From the NCBI GenBank assembly GCA_015680685.1, contig MNCI01022611.1:1043139-1107138 (forward strand): 64,000 nucleotides of DNA. Direction: 5' to 3'. Positions 23,926-36,171 of the stretch are shown piece after piece. The DNA is from Gnetum montanum (lineage: Eukaryota; Streptophyta; Gnetopsida; Gnetales; Gnetaceae). The position numbers and the translations under genes were made by a program. The notes below the pieces were generated by a model, which worked only from the letters and a program-made list of their open reading frames with translations, did not search any database and was not told where the DNA came from. Numbering within the stretch: position 1 is the first letter of the stretch; each line of letters begins with the position of its first letter.

Positions 23926-24514
23926 ATTTCATCAACTTCTTAATTGGACTCCTTTCCCACCATGTTAAAGCCATACCTTCTAATTTGGATTTAGCAATAG
24001 TTACCCTCAAGTTATTTGGTACCTCTTCCAAATCAAAGTACTTCTCAAGTATCCTCAACTAACTTGAAGAAGCATTGGTGCCATCTACACTATTTAATGT
24101 CTTCAATTCAATATACAAAAGTCTAGTAGCATTATAGAATTCTCTAGTAAGTCTTGTTTTATGCTCTTAATCAAGCTTGCCTTGAGAAGAAGTAGCTACC
24201 ATCATTGGAGCTCTAGGAATTTTTATCTAAGAAATAGGAGTTCCTTCCATTAGAATCCTTAGCAAATGGATTCCTACACTTATGTAGCTAGATTGTTCTT
24301 TCTCATCATATGCTCAATCTCTACCTAGTTGTAAAACTTCATTATCTAAATGTGCATTCTCATCACCTCTACATGTATAGATATGGGTAGCATTGATATT
24401 TTTGTCTACCTTTGTGTTGATTTTATCCAACTAAGCAACCATCATCTAGAAGGTAGACTTCATACTCTCTATGTCTCTATTCAGGGCTCAAACCTATTTC
24501 TTCTTGGGCATAAT
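23926..24514 (-). pseudogene. Gag N-terminal part of a different (F/G-like) element
   Basis: The frame starts MPKKK at about 24514 and, with several stops, runs through DIESMKSTF, RRGDENAHLDNE-like sequence to ILEKYFDLEEVPNNLRVTIA and LEGMALTWWE (23876-24058), the standard Retrotrans_gag core. Element G encodes the parallel MINKYFELEDVENHQKMSF and LEDIALLWWE at 49665-49850. The join to the A/B/C-type knuckle at about 23925 makes this a mosaic gag. Confidence 0.65.
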
Positions 24515-24574
24515 CTAAAATTGACAAAATCCTCTACCAAATTCAAGAAACAATAAAATAAATCTCTAATATCG

Positions 24575-25555
24575 ATAACACTAAAGTAGGTTCACTCCAA
24601 TATTAAAATCACCATCTAACACTAAATCTAACTATTATGGAAAATGTAATTAAATTGCTAGAAAATGGAAAAACTAGCTATCTTCAATTATTCAAATAAA
24701 AGATTATAATAGGATTTCTAAAACTTACAAAATATCCAAACCTTTCAAAAACACTTAAAAAATGTTTCAGAGCATGAGTCTATAATCATAAAATGATTTT
24801 TCTTAATGCAAGACCCATCCGATGGAGAATCTCTTCCACAAGTGGAACTAAGATCTCAACTTACAAGCAAGACCAAAAACCATAGGCCAGTACATAACAT
24901 AATTGAACTTGGAGCTATAACCTATATGCACTCACTAAATATTCTCTTTAACTTACAAAGATATCTTATAAATTCCTCTCCTTTGTACAAGCATGAAAAA
25001 ATTCATATTTATAAGAAAACAAGGACAAAAATCTAAGAAAACCTTTCAAAAGATCATCTTAGAGTTCTTATGTTATTTCTATCTTTTTTCACCTCCTCCT
25101 AGGTATTTTTCAACTTGGAATGTTAATTTTAGATGTTTTCCCAACCATTCAGGTTATCTCTAGCTTCCTCAAGTCACCTCTAGCAAAAAGTCAACTTTTA
25201 TGAGAAATGTCCTTTGTGACTAGGAGATGTCATCTATGTGGATGAGAGTTTTATCTAGGCTAAGATTTATTCCTTGAGACATTTACACTATTTTTAAGAT
25301 GTTTCCTCAAGATATCTTCTCCTCTAGAGAGGTGTCTCTAGTACTTTTAAGACATCTCCTCTACAATGTAAGAGGTCTCCTCTAAAGATGTAGCTCCTTG
25401 TAGAGATGTCTCTTGCATGTCCCAGATGTGCTAGTGTATTCCTAGCTCTTGAAAAATAGATCTCTTTAACCTTCAATATGTTTTCACAAAGCTCAAAACA
25501 TGAAAAAATCAAACATAGGAAAAACATAAGGGGATATAAAGAGGTTTTCCTACCT
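24575..25555 (-). repeat. Truncated LTR of F/G type (probable 5' LTR of element E)
   Basis: The segment from about 25080 to 25555 aligns with the F LTR (36700-37190), including runs of AGATGTCTC-like repeats (25210-25430) and the AAGGGGATATAAAGAGG segment near 25527. It ends abruptly where RT sequence of element H begins (25556). A degenerate initiator-Met-type primer site (TGTTATCGATATTAGAG on the - strand) lies at about 24560-24576. Confidence 0.5.
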
Positions 25556-25835
25556 CTTAAGATACATTTCAAGATAAGGTATGGATATTATGAGTTCTTA
25601 TTTACATCCTTTACACTTAATGAAGTATCAATATTTTTCATGTACTTGATGAATAGTATGTTACATTCTTACTTAGAATCTATCATTGTCTTCATTAATA
25701 ACATGTGAGTTTACTCTAAGGATAGAGAGAAACATAAGAAGCATTTGAGAATACTATTTCAAACCTTGAAAAGTTAGTAATTATATAATCATGCTTATGT
25801 GTACATTTTGAAAGAAAAAGATGCAATTTCTTAAT
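25556..25835 (+). pseudogene. Reverse transcriptase, middle part, of element H
   Basis: The frame reads RYGYYEFLFTSFTLNEVSIF, MNSMLHSYLESIIVFINNM and VYSKDREKHKKHLRILFQTL. These are RT motifs equivalent to [37 protein letters not shown] and IYSK--EEH--HL. The catalytic pair Asp-Asp has become Asn-Asn, and a stop replaces the next residue. The left end is truncated against an F-type LTR. The right end is split by element C and resumes at 32141 in frame (FLNHVVLIVGISINPTK), where the family consensus is FLGHVVS--GISVDP-K. Confidence 0.75.
25831..25835. repeat. Target-site duplication of element C, left copy (TTAAT)
   Basis: Identical to 32141-32145, directly after the right LTR end. Confidence 0.9.
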
Positions 25836-26642
25836 TGATGAGCTGTGATATCACATACGCGATATCACATTTGCCCCCGCAATATCGTGTACGTGATATT
25901 GTGGCCCACTGAAACATCTATAAATAAGAGGCAAATTTACCTTGTTTTAAGCACTTAGACTTAGACCCTTAGCCAAACTATAGTAGTTTTACCATTCTAG
26001 AGTTAGAATAATTTCCATGTGCCTGCAATATGAGTCTTAAAGTGAACTGATCTTCATTCGAGCAAATTGTACTTGAGAACACATTTGTGTACGGTAATAA
26101 AGACAAACTTTCTGATAAACCTTGCAACATGTGGACTAAGCTAAATAAGAATTAATTATTGTTAATTATTTTAATGCTTTTCTAGATAATTAAATCTCTC
26201 TCAATCCTTGACTCCCCTAGTTAAGTGCATTCAGTACAACCACTTTAAGCACGTGTGTAATGCTTGGTAACCCAGTAGCATTTGGTAATCCCAGTAGCAT
26301 TGCACTGGTTCATGGTGTGTGCAGCAAGTGGGAATGGATACTAATGCTAGGACAATTAGAAATTAGTTAGTGAATAGTTAATGAAAGTTAGTCATTTAGT
26401 TCTATTCACCTTCCCCTATTAGCATAAGGCATTAAAAGGATAAAAGATATAAAAATAATATACCTCAAGCTTGCTTAACCATACAACCATGACAATACAG
26501 GTAAGCTTGGGAAGACAACGATTGATTAACCTTAAGTGTTCCATTAAAGCTTGTAAGCACTTAGTCCTTGGGGTTCGACTAGATCACGCGTGAGATGTTC
26601 ATATTCGTATGGTTGAGTGTAGGGGTACCTCCCCACTCATCA
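25836..26642 (+). repeat. 5' LTR of element C
   Basis: It starts TGATGAGCTG and ends CCACTCATCA. Read on the + strand it has the promoter order expected of U3: GATATC palindromes at 25846-25904, then a TATA box at 25919, then the transcribed R/U5 region. Confidence 0.92.
25919..25928 (+). promoter_or_regulatory. TATA box in the 5' LTR of element C
   Basis: TATAAATAAG follows the palindrome array by about 15 bases. The same word at the same relative place occurs in the LTRs of A and B, so it is likely the core promoter of the family. Confidence 0.65.
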
Positions 26643-26643
26643 T

Positions 26644-26661
26644 TGGCGCTGTTGCCGGGGA
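26644..26661 (+). other. Primer-binding site of element C (tRNA-Asp type)
   Basis: TGGCGCTGTTGCCGGGGA matches the complement of the plant tRNA-Asp(GTC) 3' end at 17 of 18 positions. The single difference is a C-to-T at a CpG. It is one base from the LTR end. Confidence 0.88.
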
Positions 26662-26758
26662 CTTAGTTGTTTGTGTGCTATGTAGAACATAGGAGATCAT
26701 TCATATTTTTGGGACACTAGAATGAACCATTAGGGTTGATCAAAAGAAAAATATGAAA

Positions 26759-29350
26759 ATGGTAAATAGCACACCGAACAAGATAGAAATGTCTTCTTCT
26801 TCGCACAAAAGCACCTCACTGCCTAGGACCAACACAAGAGATAGTCAGCGACACAACACACGTAACCAAGATCTGTCAGTCCCTCAATAGTTCTATGTGG
26901 TATATATTCATCATGATAAGTATGTACTTGACTTTACCTTTATTCTCCATCAGGATGAACAACTGTGTTGGAGAGACTTGGAGGATAACATAGTGTTGCC
27001 TCTAGACTGAGTAGTCCCCAACATGCTTCTTCATGCTCTCGCATGAGTAGGCATGTCACAGTTATATGTGGAATATGTTTTATGTGATTATGACACAAGG
27101 GATTACCATCCCACAGAAGTGTAATATCAAAGGGACTTGTGACAGGAGAGATACTATACATCGTTGAAGGGCAAAGGACCCCATAACGCTCCACCCGTCT
27201 TAAGTGAAATTGAGGGTGGTGAACCTATCTTAATAGGTTCTCCACAAAACAATGTTTCCCCTCCTAATGATGGTCATGAGGTGATGTATCAAAACCTTCA
27301 CTCCACAATTCACAGCCCTAGTTCTGATCCCCATGAACACTAAGTGTTCAACAAGGAAACACAAACACATGATAAGGATGGGCAGTCTGATCGTAATCAC
27401 GATCGGGGCTGAGACCACCGAAGAGAAGGTAGGAAACATCATCATGGCAATGGTTCTCCTTATTCTTCACCTTCATTGCCATATTCACCTTCTCCTTTAG
27501 TATCAGGATGCATTCATAATGAGCTTGACCATGAGGACAAAGGTAAACAGAGTGAGAAACCTTGACAAGAGAGTCGAGAACAAGGACAAGGGCACTCTAG
27601 AGAATCATGGCATAGAAGAAGGAAGAGTAGGGAACCACATAGACATCACAAACGCTATGAATGAAATGATCATGAAGAACCCCTACTCATAACCAAAGCA
27701 TGTTAGATATCACAAAGGTCGTAAGAATTCCCACAAGGCACCAAAAATATTGTAGGATCAAGAGGTTAGACATGAATAATATCCGACGATTTGAGGGGGG
27801 ATACAACGTTGATCCTCAAAATTGCTTACAAGCATTTCACGATGCATGTGCCTTGTAGAACATTGAGAACGAATGGAAAAAACTACAGTTATTTCCAAGG
27901 ATACTAGTAAAAGAATTGAAAAGCTAGTATCGGTCTTTAGAACTAGAATCCATTCGAAGGTGGAGTATGATGCTAGAACTATTTAATGATAAGTATCAAA
28001 CATACTCCTGGGTCTTCAACTTATGAAAGAAAATCCAAGGATGGAAGCAAGGAATTCATGAACCCTTGGATGCTACCATGGGCCGATATTATGCACTGTT
28101 ACATCATTGTCCGGGCCATGGTTACTCGTAGCAGGATCAACTATACCATCTCATAGATGGACTTAGGCATGAAACCATGAAAACCCTTGGAAAGTATGCC
28201 CAAGGGAGACTATCAGAGCTTAGGTTCCATCAGGTCCATAGATTGCTAGAGCAAGTAGCCAAGGAAGAAGGAGAACTACGTAAGAGAGAAAGTACAAAAG
28301 AGTACAACTGAGACCCTTCCCTCTAAAAAAGGGGAGTGAGATTCTATGAGGAGGAGGAAGAGTCACCACTTGAAGAGATGGTGCATAGGAAAACCTTTCC
28401 ACTACAAAAATTAACAACAGAAGTGTCGACAATGGTAGACCAAATGTCGGACTCCCTAGATAGTAGATTTGAAATTGTTCTCAAAATTGTAGAGGAGTCT
28501 AAGGAGCGAAGTAGTGACTATGACAAAAAGAAAAAGAGGGACATGGACCATGCACATAACAAAGGTAAGGGTAAAATGGCCATCACCAAAGAGGTTGTGA
28601 ATTCTGATGCGAATAATGACGGTGGATGTGAGATATGCCAATACAACCATCCTAAGGGATGTTGCCCAGTAATCTCACATCTACAAGAGTCTGGGGTGTA
28701 TGCACTCAACACATGACTTAACAAATGGCAAGCACCCCAATAGTTACCTTATCCCAAAGGTAACCCAAGGTAGTTCCACCAACCTTTAACATATTATCCA
28801 AGTGGAACTCTACCACAACCTATTGAGCAACACCAATAGTGGAAATACCCACAGTCATGGGGGATGCCACCACCAAGGCAACAATATCCTTATCAACAAC
28901 TAGATCCATATGGCTATTACATGCAACAGCTAATCTCTCCACATGACTCTGTTGGTCACGTGACACCACAACGTCACTACCAAGCTCAGGAGTATTATAG
29001 GACTCCTTCTCCTGGGAGAGACAACCCACAGACATACCATCCTCCAAACCCATCTACAACTCTCACACTGATAGCTCCATTACCACCCACTCCAACAATG
29101 TAAGGGGAACTCCCCACTCAACTACAGCAACGTAATGCTACGAGAGTTGTGAACCTTCAACCCGTTGCTAGTTCTAACAACTATACAAAGAGAAGATCTT
29201 TCTTTAGAACCAACAATCCAAACAAGCTCTCACAACCACAACTGGTTGAGCCTCTGAACGCTTCTCCATTAAATAAGGCTTTAGAGCTCCCTTCAAATCA
29301 AAAACAGAGCTTAACGCACATGGTTATGTTAACACATGTCGTCACTGACT
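26759..29350 (+). pseudogene. Gag of element C (interrupted by stops)
   Basis: It starts MVNSTPNKIEMSSSSHKST at 26759. The Retrotrans_gag core (NNIRRFEGGYNVDPQNCLQA, LQLFPRILVKE and IRRWSMMLELFNDKYQTY, with stops between) lies at 27770-28020. A 126-codon open piece at 28336-28716 holds the acidic linker and the knuckle CEICQYNHPKGCC. A Gln/Pro/Tyr-rich tail (28864-29103) follows. Frames and order match element B and the better preserved gag of A. Interrupting stops often replace Gln or Trp codons. Role: RNA packaging and particle assembly in an element that lacks its own pol. Confidence 0.8.
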
Positions 29351-29825
29351 AGATTCAGGAGGGCCACCTTCCCAAGAAATTATTTGACCCTGGAAGTCCT
29401 TTAATCTATCTCCAAGTCACTGGGAATGAACCATGTAAAGCTCTTTTGGACTTAAGTTCTAGAGTTAACTTAATATCACAAGAGATGTATAAAGCCTGGA
29501 ACCTACCTCCACTAAAGAAGAGAAATATTTGCTTAGAGCTAGCTGACCAATCCATCACTATTCCCTTGGGACTGGTGGAGGACATCATTACCACTATGTG
29601 TGGGTGGTCATACCCAACTGATTTCCTAGTGATACAAGTAAACAATGACAAAGGGGACTTCCCAATAATAATGTGAAGAGCATGGCTAAGTACCATAAAT
29701 GAACACCTAGGAATCCATGATCTTTCCCTAGAAATATCTAAGGAAAACACTTGTGGGAAGATCGAGAAGAAGAAAGTTCCATGCATCACATACAGTGATA
29801 CAGGGTGTGATTACGTACAGGAATG
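29350..29825 (+). pseudogene. Protease-like domain of element C
   Basis: It aligns with B's protease: CKALLDLSSRVNLISQEMYK, then LELADQSITIPLGLVEDIIT and a final segment equivalent to LIIMGRAWL. The catalytic Asp-Ser-Gly of B reads Asp-Leu-Ser here, removing the glycine that shapes the active site, and a stop follows PIIM. The domain is therefore certainly inactive. It remains useful as evidence that the ancestral element encoded a protease after gag. Confidence 0.75.
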
Positions 29826-31825
29826 TTCAACATTACCTGCATGCAACTGGTGTACCCAAGAAATTAACATACAAAAGTGTCTATATGTAGTAACCAAACA
29901 ATAAGAAGACACCCAGTGATTGATCACTAATCAAGAGAGAAAATCACCAATGTGCATGGAACTAACTGGGGGAACATCTTGTGCCACGTCAAAAGCATAG
30001 ATGCACTGGAGCAAGAGTGTCACCAACTTTGAACCCTTAACCTAAAAACATCAATAAGGGGAAGCTGGAAATTCCTAACAACTTTAAACAAACACTCTGA
30101 CAAAAAATTACTAGTCAATGTGCAATAGACTAAACCTTACCATGAATCTCAAATGGTCAATGCACATAACACATCAGAGAAAGGACAACCTCTCTCATTA
30201 TTTTGGACCTCCTCTTTCCAACTTATTCATGGGGGAGATGGCCACCCATGCTGATCAATGAAGGCCCTCAGTTCCTTTTTAAGTTTTTTTTTTTATAAAT
30301 TTCTTTAACTTTTCTTGTTTTTTTTTTCTTTTTTTTGCAAAATCGTTCATACTTTTTCATTTATTTGTGTGCTTATTGATTTATTTTGTTAGGTTTTTCA
30401 CCTAATAAGTGCTCCTGATCATAGTATGAACTGTATTCCATTGATTGCCAATGTTTGGTTTTTATCTTTAAGTTACAATGTTGATACTAAGGTATGGTTC
30501 TTTTGATATAACAAGTAATGAGTCCACATCATTCATGCATCCATGAATTTCTATGGTCTCTCTTGGCTTGGAACTATATAGTCCCTTTCTTTCAATAATA
30601 AGAACTATCAATGAATTGGTGACAGTGCATTTCTCAAACTAAGGAAGGGCTCAATGATTGAAAAGGATGTGACTTCAAGGGGATTTGATGCAATTTTTCT
30701 AGCCATTATCTTGGGTGCTTGGATGTTTTCTTCTTTAGTTTTCCTTACCATTTTGACATTTCTCCATTATTGAGAAGCTGAGCTAATAAAAATAATAAGT
30801 CTTTGCATGGTGTGGTTCTCATGCAAAAAAAAAAACAAATAGATAGTGAGAATTGAAAGCACACCCCTTAGATGAAATAAGCATCTAGGCTACAAGCATT
30901 GGTTATGGAACTAAACAAACATGTTTTCTCTAACTAAAGCCCCCTCTTGTTTCCTACTTTCTCCTTTCTCATTTCGTCGGAATGGTGGTGACCTTTTGGC
31001 AAAAGCATTCTCATTACTTCAAGTGGATGAATTGGCCAAGTGTATTAATGCAAAGTCACTAAATGTGGATTTTCTGAGGCTAGATTTGGAATGAGATCTA
31101 CTAAGTCACATTAACCATAACTAAAAAAGGGGCTGTACACCACCATGTTCTTGAGACTCCATTCCATTTTCTTCTCTGCATCATTCTTTCTCCATTTTCC
31201 ACCTCATTGCCAGTTATATCAATCATCCATATGTTGGTTGATGCATTATTTTCTTTTGGGTATATTCTTGTAATTAAGACTTTAACTCTTGCTTCCAAAT
31301 GACATTTTCAAAGCCTACAGACTCTTTGAATGTAGGATTGTCAGGGCATTACGAGAATGAGCCTACTTTGGGAAGGACCCACTGGCATTCCTACTTGGTT
31401 CATCAGTTAATTTCTTTCCCTTAAACATTTCCATAATCAACATTTACTTTTTTCATTTCCATCTTTGAAATCCATTTCATCGATGTTGCCATTGTTTCTT
31501 TTTCTCCGTCTTTCTTATTCCTTATCTTTTTCCATTCTATCGCTACCAGAGGTTCGCTCTTAGTCATGGGGGTCCTAGTCCAATTTTTTGATTTTCTCTT
31601 AACCCCTACACCTTGGGTAGTCACCAGTATTATATCACTAGCATCCGCATTAGCCATATCACAACTCAGCCAAAGGACCTTACACCAAGGCAAGGTATCA
31701 ATTGCATTGTGATTCATTTATCCTTGCTAATATAAAATTATGTTGTGTGTGCAGATGATAATCATAAAACCATAGATTGGAGCTGGAGAAAACACTTAGA
31801 ATGGATTGGTGCTAGAATCATTATA
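29826..31825 (+). other. Tail of gag-protease frame and noncoding 3' module, element C
   Basis: 29826-30260 aligns with B 6840-7260 (decayed coding tail). The internal PPT-like motif TTATTCATGGGGGA is at 30223-30236, followed by a T-rich run (30285-30340). The purine-rich landmark CCTACTTTGGGAAGGA is at 31362-31377. On the opposite strand, frames at 31101-31298 and 31421-31717 have recognisable counterparts in B, but both could be shadows of shared ancestry. Confidence 0.6.
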
Positions 31826-32140
31826 CAAGGAACGGATACTGGTGCTAGGACAATTAGAACTTAGTTAGTGAATAGTTAATGAAAGTTAGTGATTTAGTTC
31901 TCTTCACCTTCCCCTATTAGAATAAGGCATTAAAAGGATAAAAGATATAAAAATCATATACCTCAAGCTTACTTAACCATACAACAGTGACAATACAAGT
32001 AAGCTTGGGAAGATAGCGATTGATTAACCTTAAGTGTTCCATTAAGGTGTGTAAGCACTTAGTCCTTGGAGTTTGATCAAATTGCACGTGAGATGCTTGT
32101 ATTCGTATGGTTGAGTGTAGGGGTACCTCGCCACTCATCA
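31826..32140 (+). repeat. Truncated 3' LTR of element C
   Basis: It aligns with 26328-26642 of the left LTR up to the CCACTCATCA end. The first 490 or so bases of the LTR, the polypurine tract and the last part of the internal region are missing. The breakpoint joins internal sequence equivalent to B at about 5265 directly to LTR sequence near 31826. Confidence 0.88.
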
Positions 32141-34260
32141 TTAATCATGTGGTGTTAATAGTAGGTATATCTATAAATCCTACTAAGTTAGGAATGGTTA
32201 AGGATTAACCCATTCAACCATAGTGAATGAAATGAGAAGTTTCTTAAGTCTAGCAAGTTATTATAAAAGGTTTATAAAGGGTTTTTCTAAAATTACTACA
32301 CCTCTATATAAGTTTCTTAGGAAGGACTATGTTTTCCTTTGATCAAATACTTGATGGAAGAATTTTTACAAATTGAAATAGAGATTGAGCTTAGTGCCTA
32401 TCTTGATCTCACTAGTTCTTGGTAAGCCTTATGATGTGTACATAAATGCTTCAAGATAAGGTTTAGGTAATTTTCTTATACAATACGTAAAGATGATGAT
32501 CTATTCTTCTAGATAACTAAAACCTCATAAGAATATATATTTAACCTATGAACTAGAGCTTTGTTTCATTATCTTTACTTTTAAAATTTGGAGATATTAC
32601 TTATATAGTGCATAAATTATCTTCTAGATAGATCATAAGAGCTTGAAGTACATTATGAATTAGTCATAATTGAACATGAGACATAGGTGATGGGTAGAGC
32701 TACTAGGAAATTTTAACATCATAATGTAATATCATTTGGGAAAATATAACAAGGTTGTGGATGCACTAAGTAGGATAGCTAAGAAACTCTATGGTCTCAT
32801 CATCATACCCAGCCTCAAGGAGAAGATAACTTTACAACTTGTAGTAGATCTTAATCTTGGAAGAAATTCAAAAATATACCTACAAAAGACTCAAGATTTT
32901 TAATTTAAAATTTAAAATTGTTAACAATTAAAAATTCAGTGTATGTACTATTTATAGTCAAGTAGAAAATTCTTTATGAGATTTACTTAAGTATTAGATG
33001 CATCCTAGCAATGATAAGATTTATTACAACATTAACAGACAATATTGGAGGCTTGGTATGAAGAAAGATATTAGTGAGTATGTAGCTAATTGTTTGGTGT
33101 ATTAGAATATTAAGGTAGAGCATTAGAGACCTAGTAGTTATATTCATCTACATACCATTCTAGTGTGGACATGAAAAATCGTTGACATGAAATTAATTAT
33201 TAGATTACCTTTTAATAGAAGCCAGTAATATCATATCCTTATGATCATAGATCTTTTGATCAAATATTCTTACTTCTTGGTTATCAAACTAAAATTTACT
33301 ATAGAAGATATTGCTTGGTTATTTTTATCAAATATTGTTAGATTACATGAAGTTCCAAATAAGATTGTGTTGGATAGAGATCCTAAAGTTACTATTAAAT
33401 TTTGACAGTCTTTTTAGAAGAGTCTAAGCTCTACACTAAATCTTAGCTCAATGTATCATCCTTAGATAGATGATTAGATAAATACAATGAATTAGATTTT
33501 AGAGAATATGCTTCAAGCATATGCTTTGAATACAAAGATAATTAGAATAGATTTTTTCTATTAGTAGAATTTACTTACAACAATAGTTATCAGGCTAGTT
33601 TGAGAGCAAAATATTATGAAGTGTTATATAATAAACCTTTTTATCAATCTCACTTGTTAGGATTATATAGAGGATAGATAGAGTGGTACAATAGATATCA
33701 TTAATTAGGCTATAGAATAGATTAACATTGTTAGAGATAAATTACAAGAAGCTTGAGATAGATATACAAAGTATGCTAACAATTGGATATGTTTATTGGA
33801 ATTCAATGTTGATAATCAAATTTTTCTTAAATTTTTTCCTTTGAAAGGGATTGTGAGACTTGGTAGACAAGGAAAGCTAACTCATCATTACATTGGTCCC
33901 TTTTCTAATTATGAGAAAATGAGAAAAGTTACTTATTAGCTTGAATTTCTATAGTAGTTATAGATGATTCATGATGTTTTTCATCTTGCTATGTTAAGAA
34001 AATATGTTAAAATTTTGAGTCATAAAATAGAATAACAGGATGTTGAGCTTAAAATGATATTAGTTTTGTAGAGTGACAATTTAAAATTATTGATAGAATG
34101 GAGAGAAGGTTGAGAAGTAAGATTATTATAATGGAAAATTTTATTTGGGAAAGACATGAAGCTTAAGAAGAAATTGAGAAGTGGAGGAAGATCTATATAC
34201 CTCATACCTTGAGATCTTTCTAGAAGAAGATTCTTAATGGAATCATTAGGTTTGATAATC
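32141..34260 (+). pseudogene. RT end, RNase H and integrase of element H (chromovirus-like)
   Basis: Continuing from 25835, the frame reads FLSLASYYKRFIKGFSKI and LYKFLRKDYVF (RT thumb/connection), then RNase H traces (PYDVYINAS), then integrase: NIVRLHEVPNKIVLDRDPKV (with the second catalytic Asp) and LSSMYHP. The tail GIVRLGRQGKLTHHYIGPF, VFHLAMLRKYV and an LL-EW-EG-EV segment ending near 34200 corresponds to the chromodomain-associated C-terminus of Del/Tekay-like chromoviruses. Many stops and frameshifts interrupt it, and its LTRs are not recognisable. Confidence 0.75.
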
Positions 34261-36171
34261 CTTAACCCTTAGTATGTTTTTGATTTTAATACTTCATGTC
34301 TTTTTTCGTAGTCTATATTTGCACTTTATTAACCTTTTCTTTTATGAACTATGTTTTTATAATTGAAGCTATGTGCCTTGCTATTTCCTTTTTTAATATA
34401 CTTTAATTTTTTATTTTTCCTTTTTTTATTTTTTTTATTTTTTCACATTTTTAATATTTTAATATTTTTAGTATATTTAGTATTTTGATTTTTCTTTTAC
34501 ATTAGCATATGCACACTAAACCCTTTTGTGAAAGTTTTGAGTAAACTAATATTAAACACTAGATGGATTATTGGCACATGGGTTGTTACCTTAGCTTTGA
34601 TATACCTTGTTTGGATACTTGGTATTTTTGTTAAAATAAGATTTTATATTTTATTTTTAGTTTATGTTTTAGAGCCTCTCATGATAGCCCTTTCATTGGT
34701 TATGCTTTTAACCTTAGAATTTATTATTAGTTGGGCTTAGACATAACTATTAATTTGGAATAGTCATAACTACTAGTTTATTGTTAGAAGATGCCCATTA
34801 GGCTAGAACTAAGAACTAGCCCATGTTAGAAAAGGAATTTAAAATATTTTTAGAATTAGCATTTCTTTTTAGTTTTGGTTTCCATGAGATTTCCTTTTTG
34901 TGGAACGTTGCCAAATCCTTCTAAGTATATATTTCTAGAAACTATTACATGAGAGATCATCTTATTGCATAGTTGATATCTAAGAGATGGAACTAGAAAT
35001 GTAGATCCTATTGGTTTTTAAAGAAGATAGATCTAGATCTACACTTTTAACTAAGATTTTGGAAACAAATTAGTTTCAAATCTTGTTTCAAGTATGACTT
35101 AAATGTGATCATTGACTTATGATTTCACCTAGGATTTAGAGCATTTTTGGGAGATCTAAAGCAAAAAAAGGTTTCTTTTTTCAATGCTATCTTTTAGGTA
35201 GGATAATTTGATTCTTTACTCTATTTTATTAGATTGTGTACCTTTGTTCATCTGCATATTTGTTTGTTGATTTTTAATTCATTTAACCATTGTTTGCTAG
35301 ATTGTATATATATATATATATATATGTTTTATTATTATTTTTGTACATTTTAAAAAAAAATTTGAGTTATGTTTTATGCATGGAAGTTAGTCAATGTTTT
35401 AATATTTATTTATCATGTTATGATTTTGTCTCATTTTTGTCAAAGTTTTTAGGTGTAGAACTATGGTTTTAAGTCATAATTCACATTTTTGACCTTTGAA
35501 AGAATGGTAAATGGTGATGGCCCATAAGATAAAGTTGTTCTTCTTACTAGTATAGATCCTAAGGTATCCTCACTTGTCCATCATGACCTCCATCTTGATT
35601 CATGATGTAAGTCACAACAAATTTCATGTTATTTGATACTTCTCAAAACACTAACCAACTTTTTAAGAAACCCCTTGGCCTCTAAACAATGGAAATTAGT
35701 GATAACTATAAAACACATAGCATCTAGGACTTCCTAGAGCACTTAAAAGTTTGAAAATAGTAACAAATGGCCATGTAGAATTTTTAGTATCTTGGAATGG
35801 ACTCGAGATGAGTAGATTTCATTTTTGGCAATTTTTTAATTTTTTCAAAAAATCATTAGTTTATCCATTTTATCTATGACCATTTTGGCATTTTTAAACC
35901 TTTATTTTATCAATACCAATCTTGGTCTTAGATCTTTAGCTTTGCAATGTAATTTGGATTTTTTTTTTACCACCTAGAGATTTCTTTTATTATTTTGGCT
36001 ATTTTATTTGGTGTTTGATGATTTAACATTAGATTTGAATTTTAGATTAGCAACACTAATAATCTTTGGAGTAACTATGTAGCCAGTTAGTAACTTCAGT
36101 GCTTATATGGTTAGTCAGGTTGGTAAGTATCATTTCTTCATATTTTAATTTTACTTGGGTTTAATAGATGA
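34261..36171. other. AT-rich DNA, possibly the 3' end of element H; no gene seen
   Basis: T-rich tracts lie at 34380-34500. Small hydrophobic frames occur at 34528-34740 and 35290-35472 that look like chance translations of T-rich DNA. No LTR pair could be identified. Confidence 0.45.
35305..35325. repeat. (TA)n microsatellite
   Basis: An uninterrupted run of about ten TA dinucleotides. Confidence 0.9.

Larger units (their letters stand above)
25836..32140 (+). mobile_element. Element C: non-autonomous gag-protease LTR retrotransposon (6,305 bp)
   Basis: A complete left LTR (807 bp), tRNA-Asp primer site, decayed gag and protease, and the shared noncoding module are followed by a right LTR that has lost its first part (315 bp left). 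The outer ends are intact and flanked by TTAAT. It is the inverted sister of element B and aligns with it over nearly the whole interior. No RT or integrase is visible. It sits inside the RT gene of element H. Confidence 0.92.

Noticed and set aside
34528-34740. Small hydrophobic protein with membrane segments
   Set aside because: The frame is a product of T-rich DNA, with no supporting similarity and no conserved counterpart in the window.
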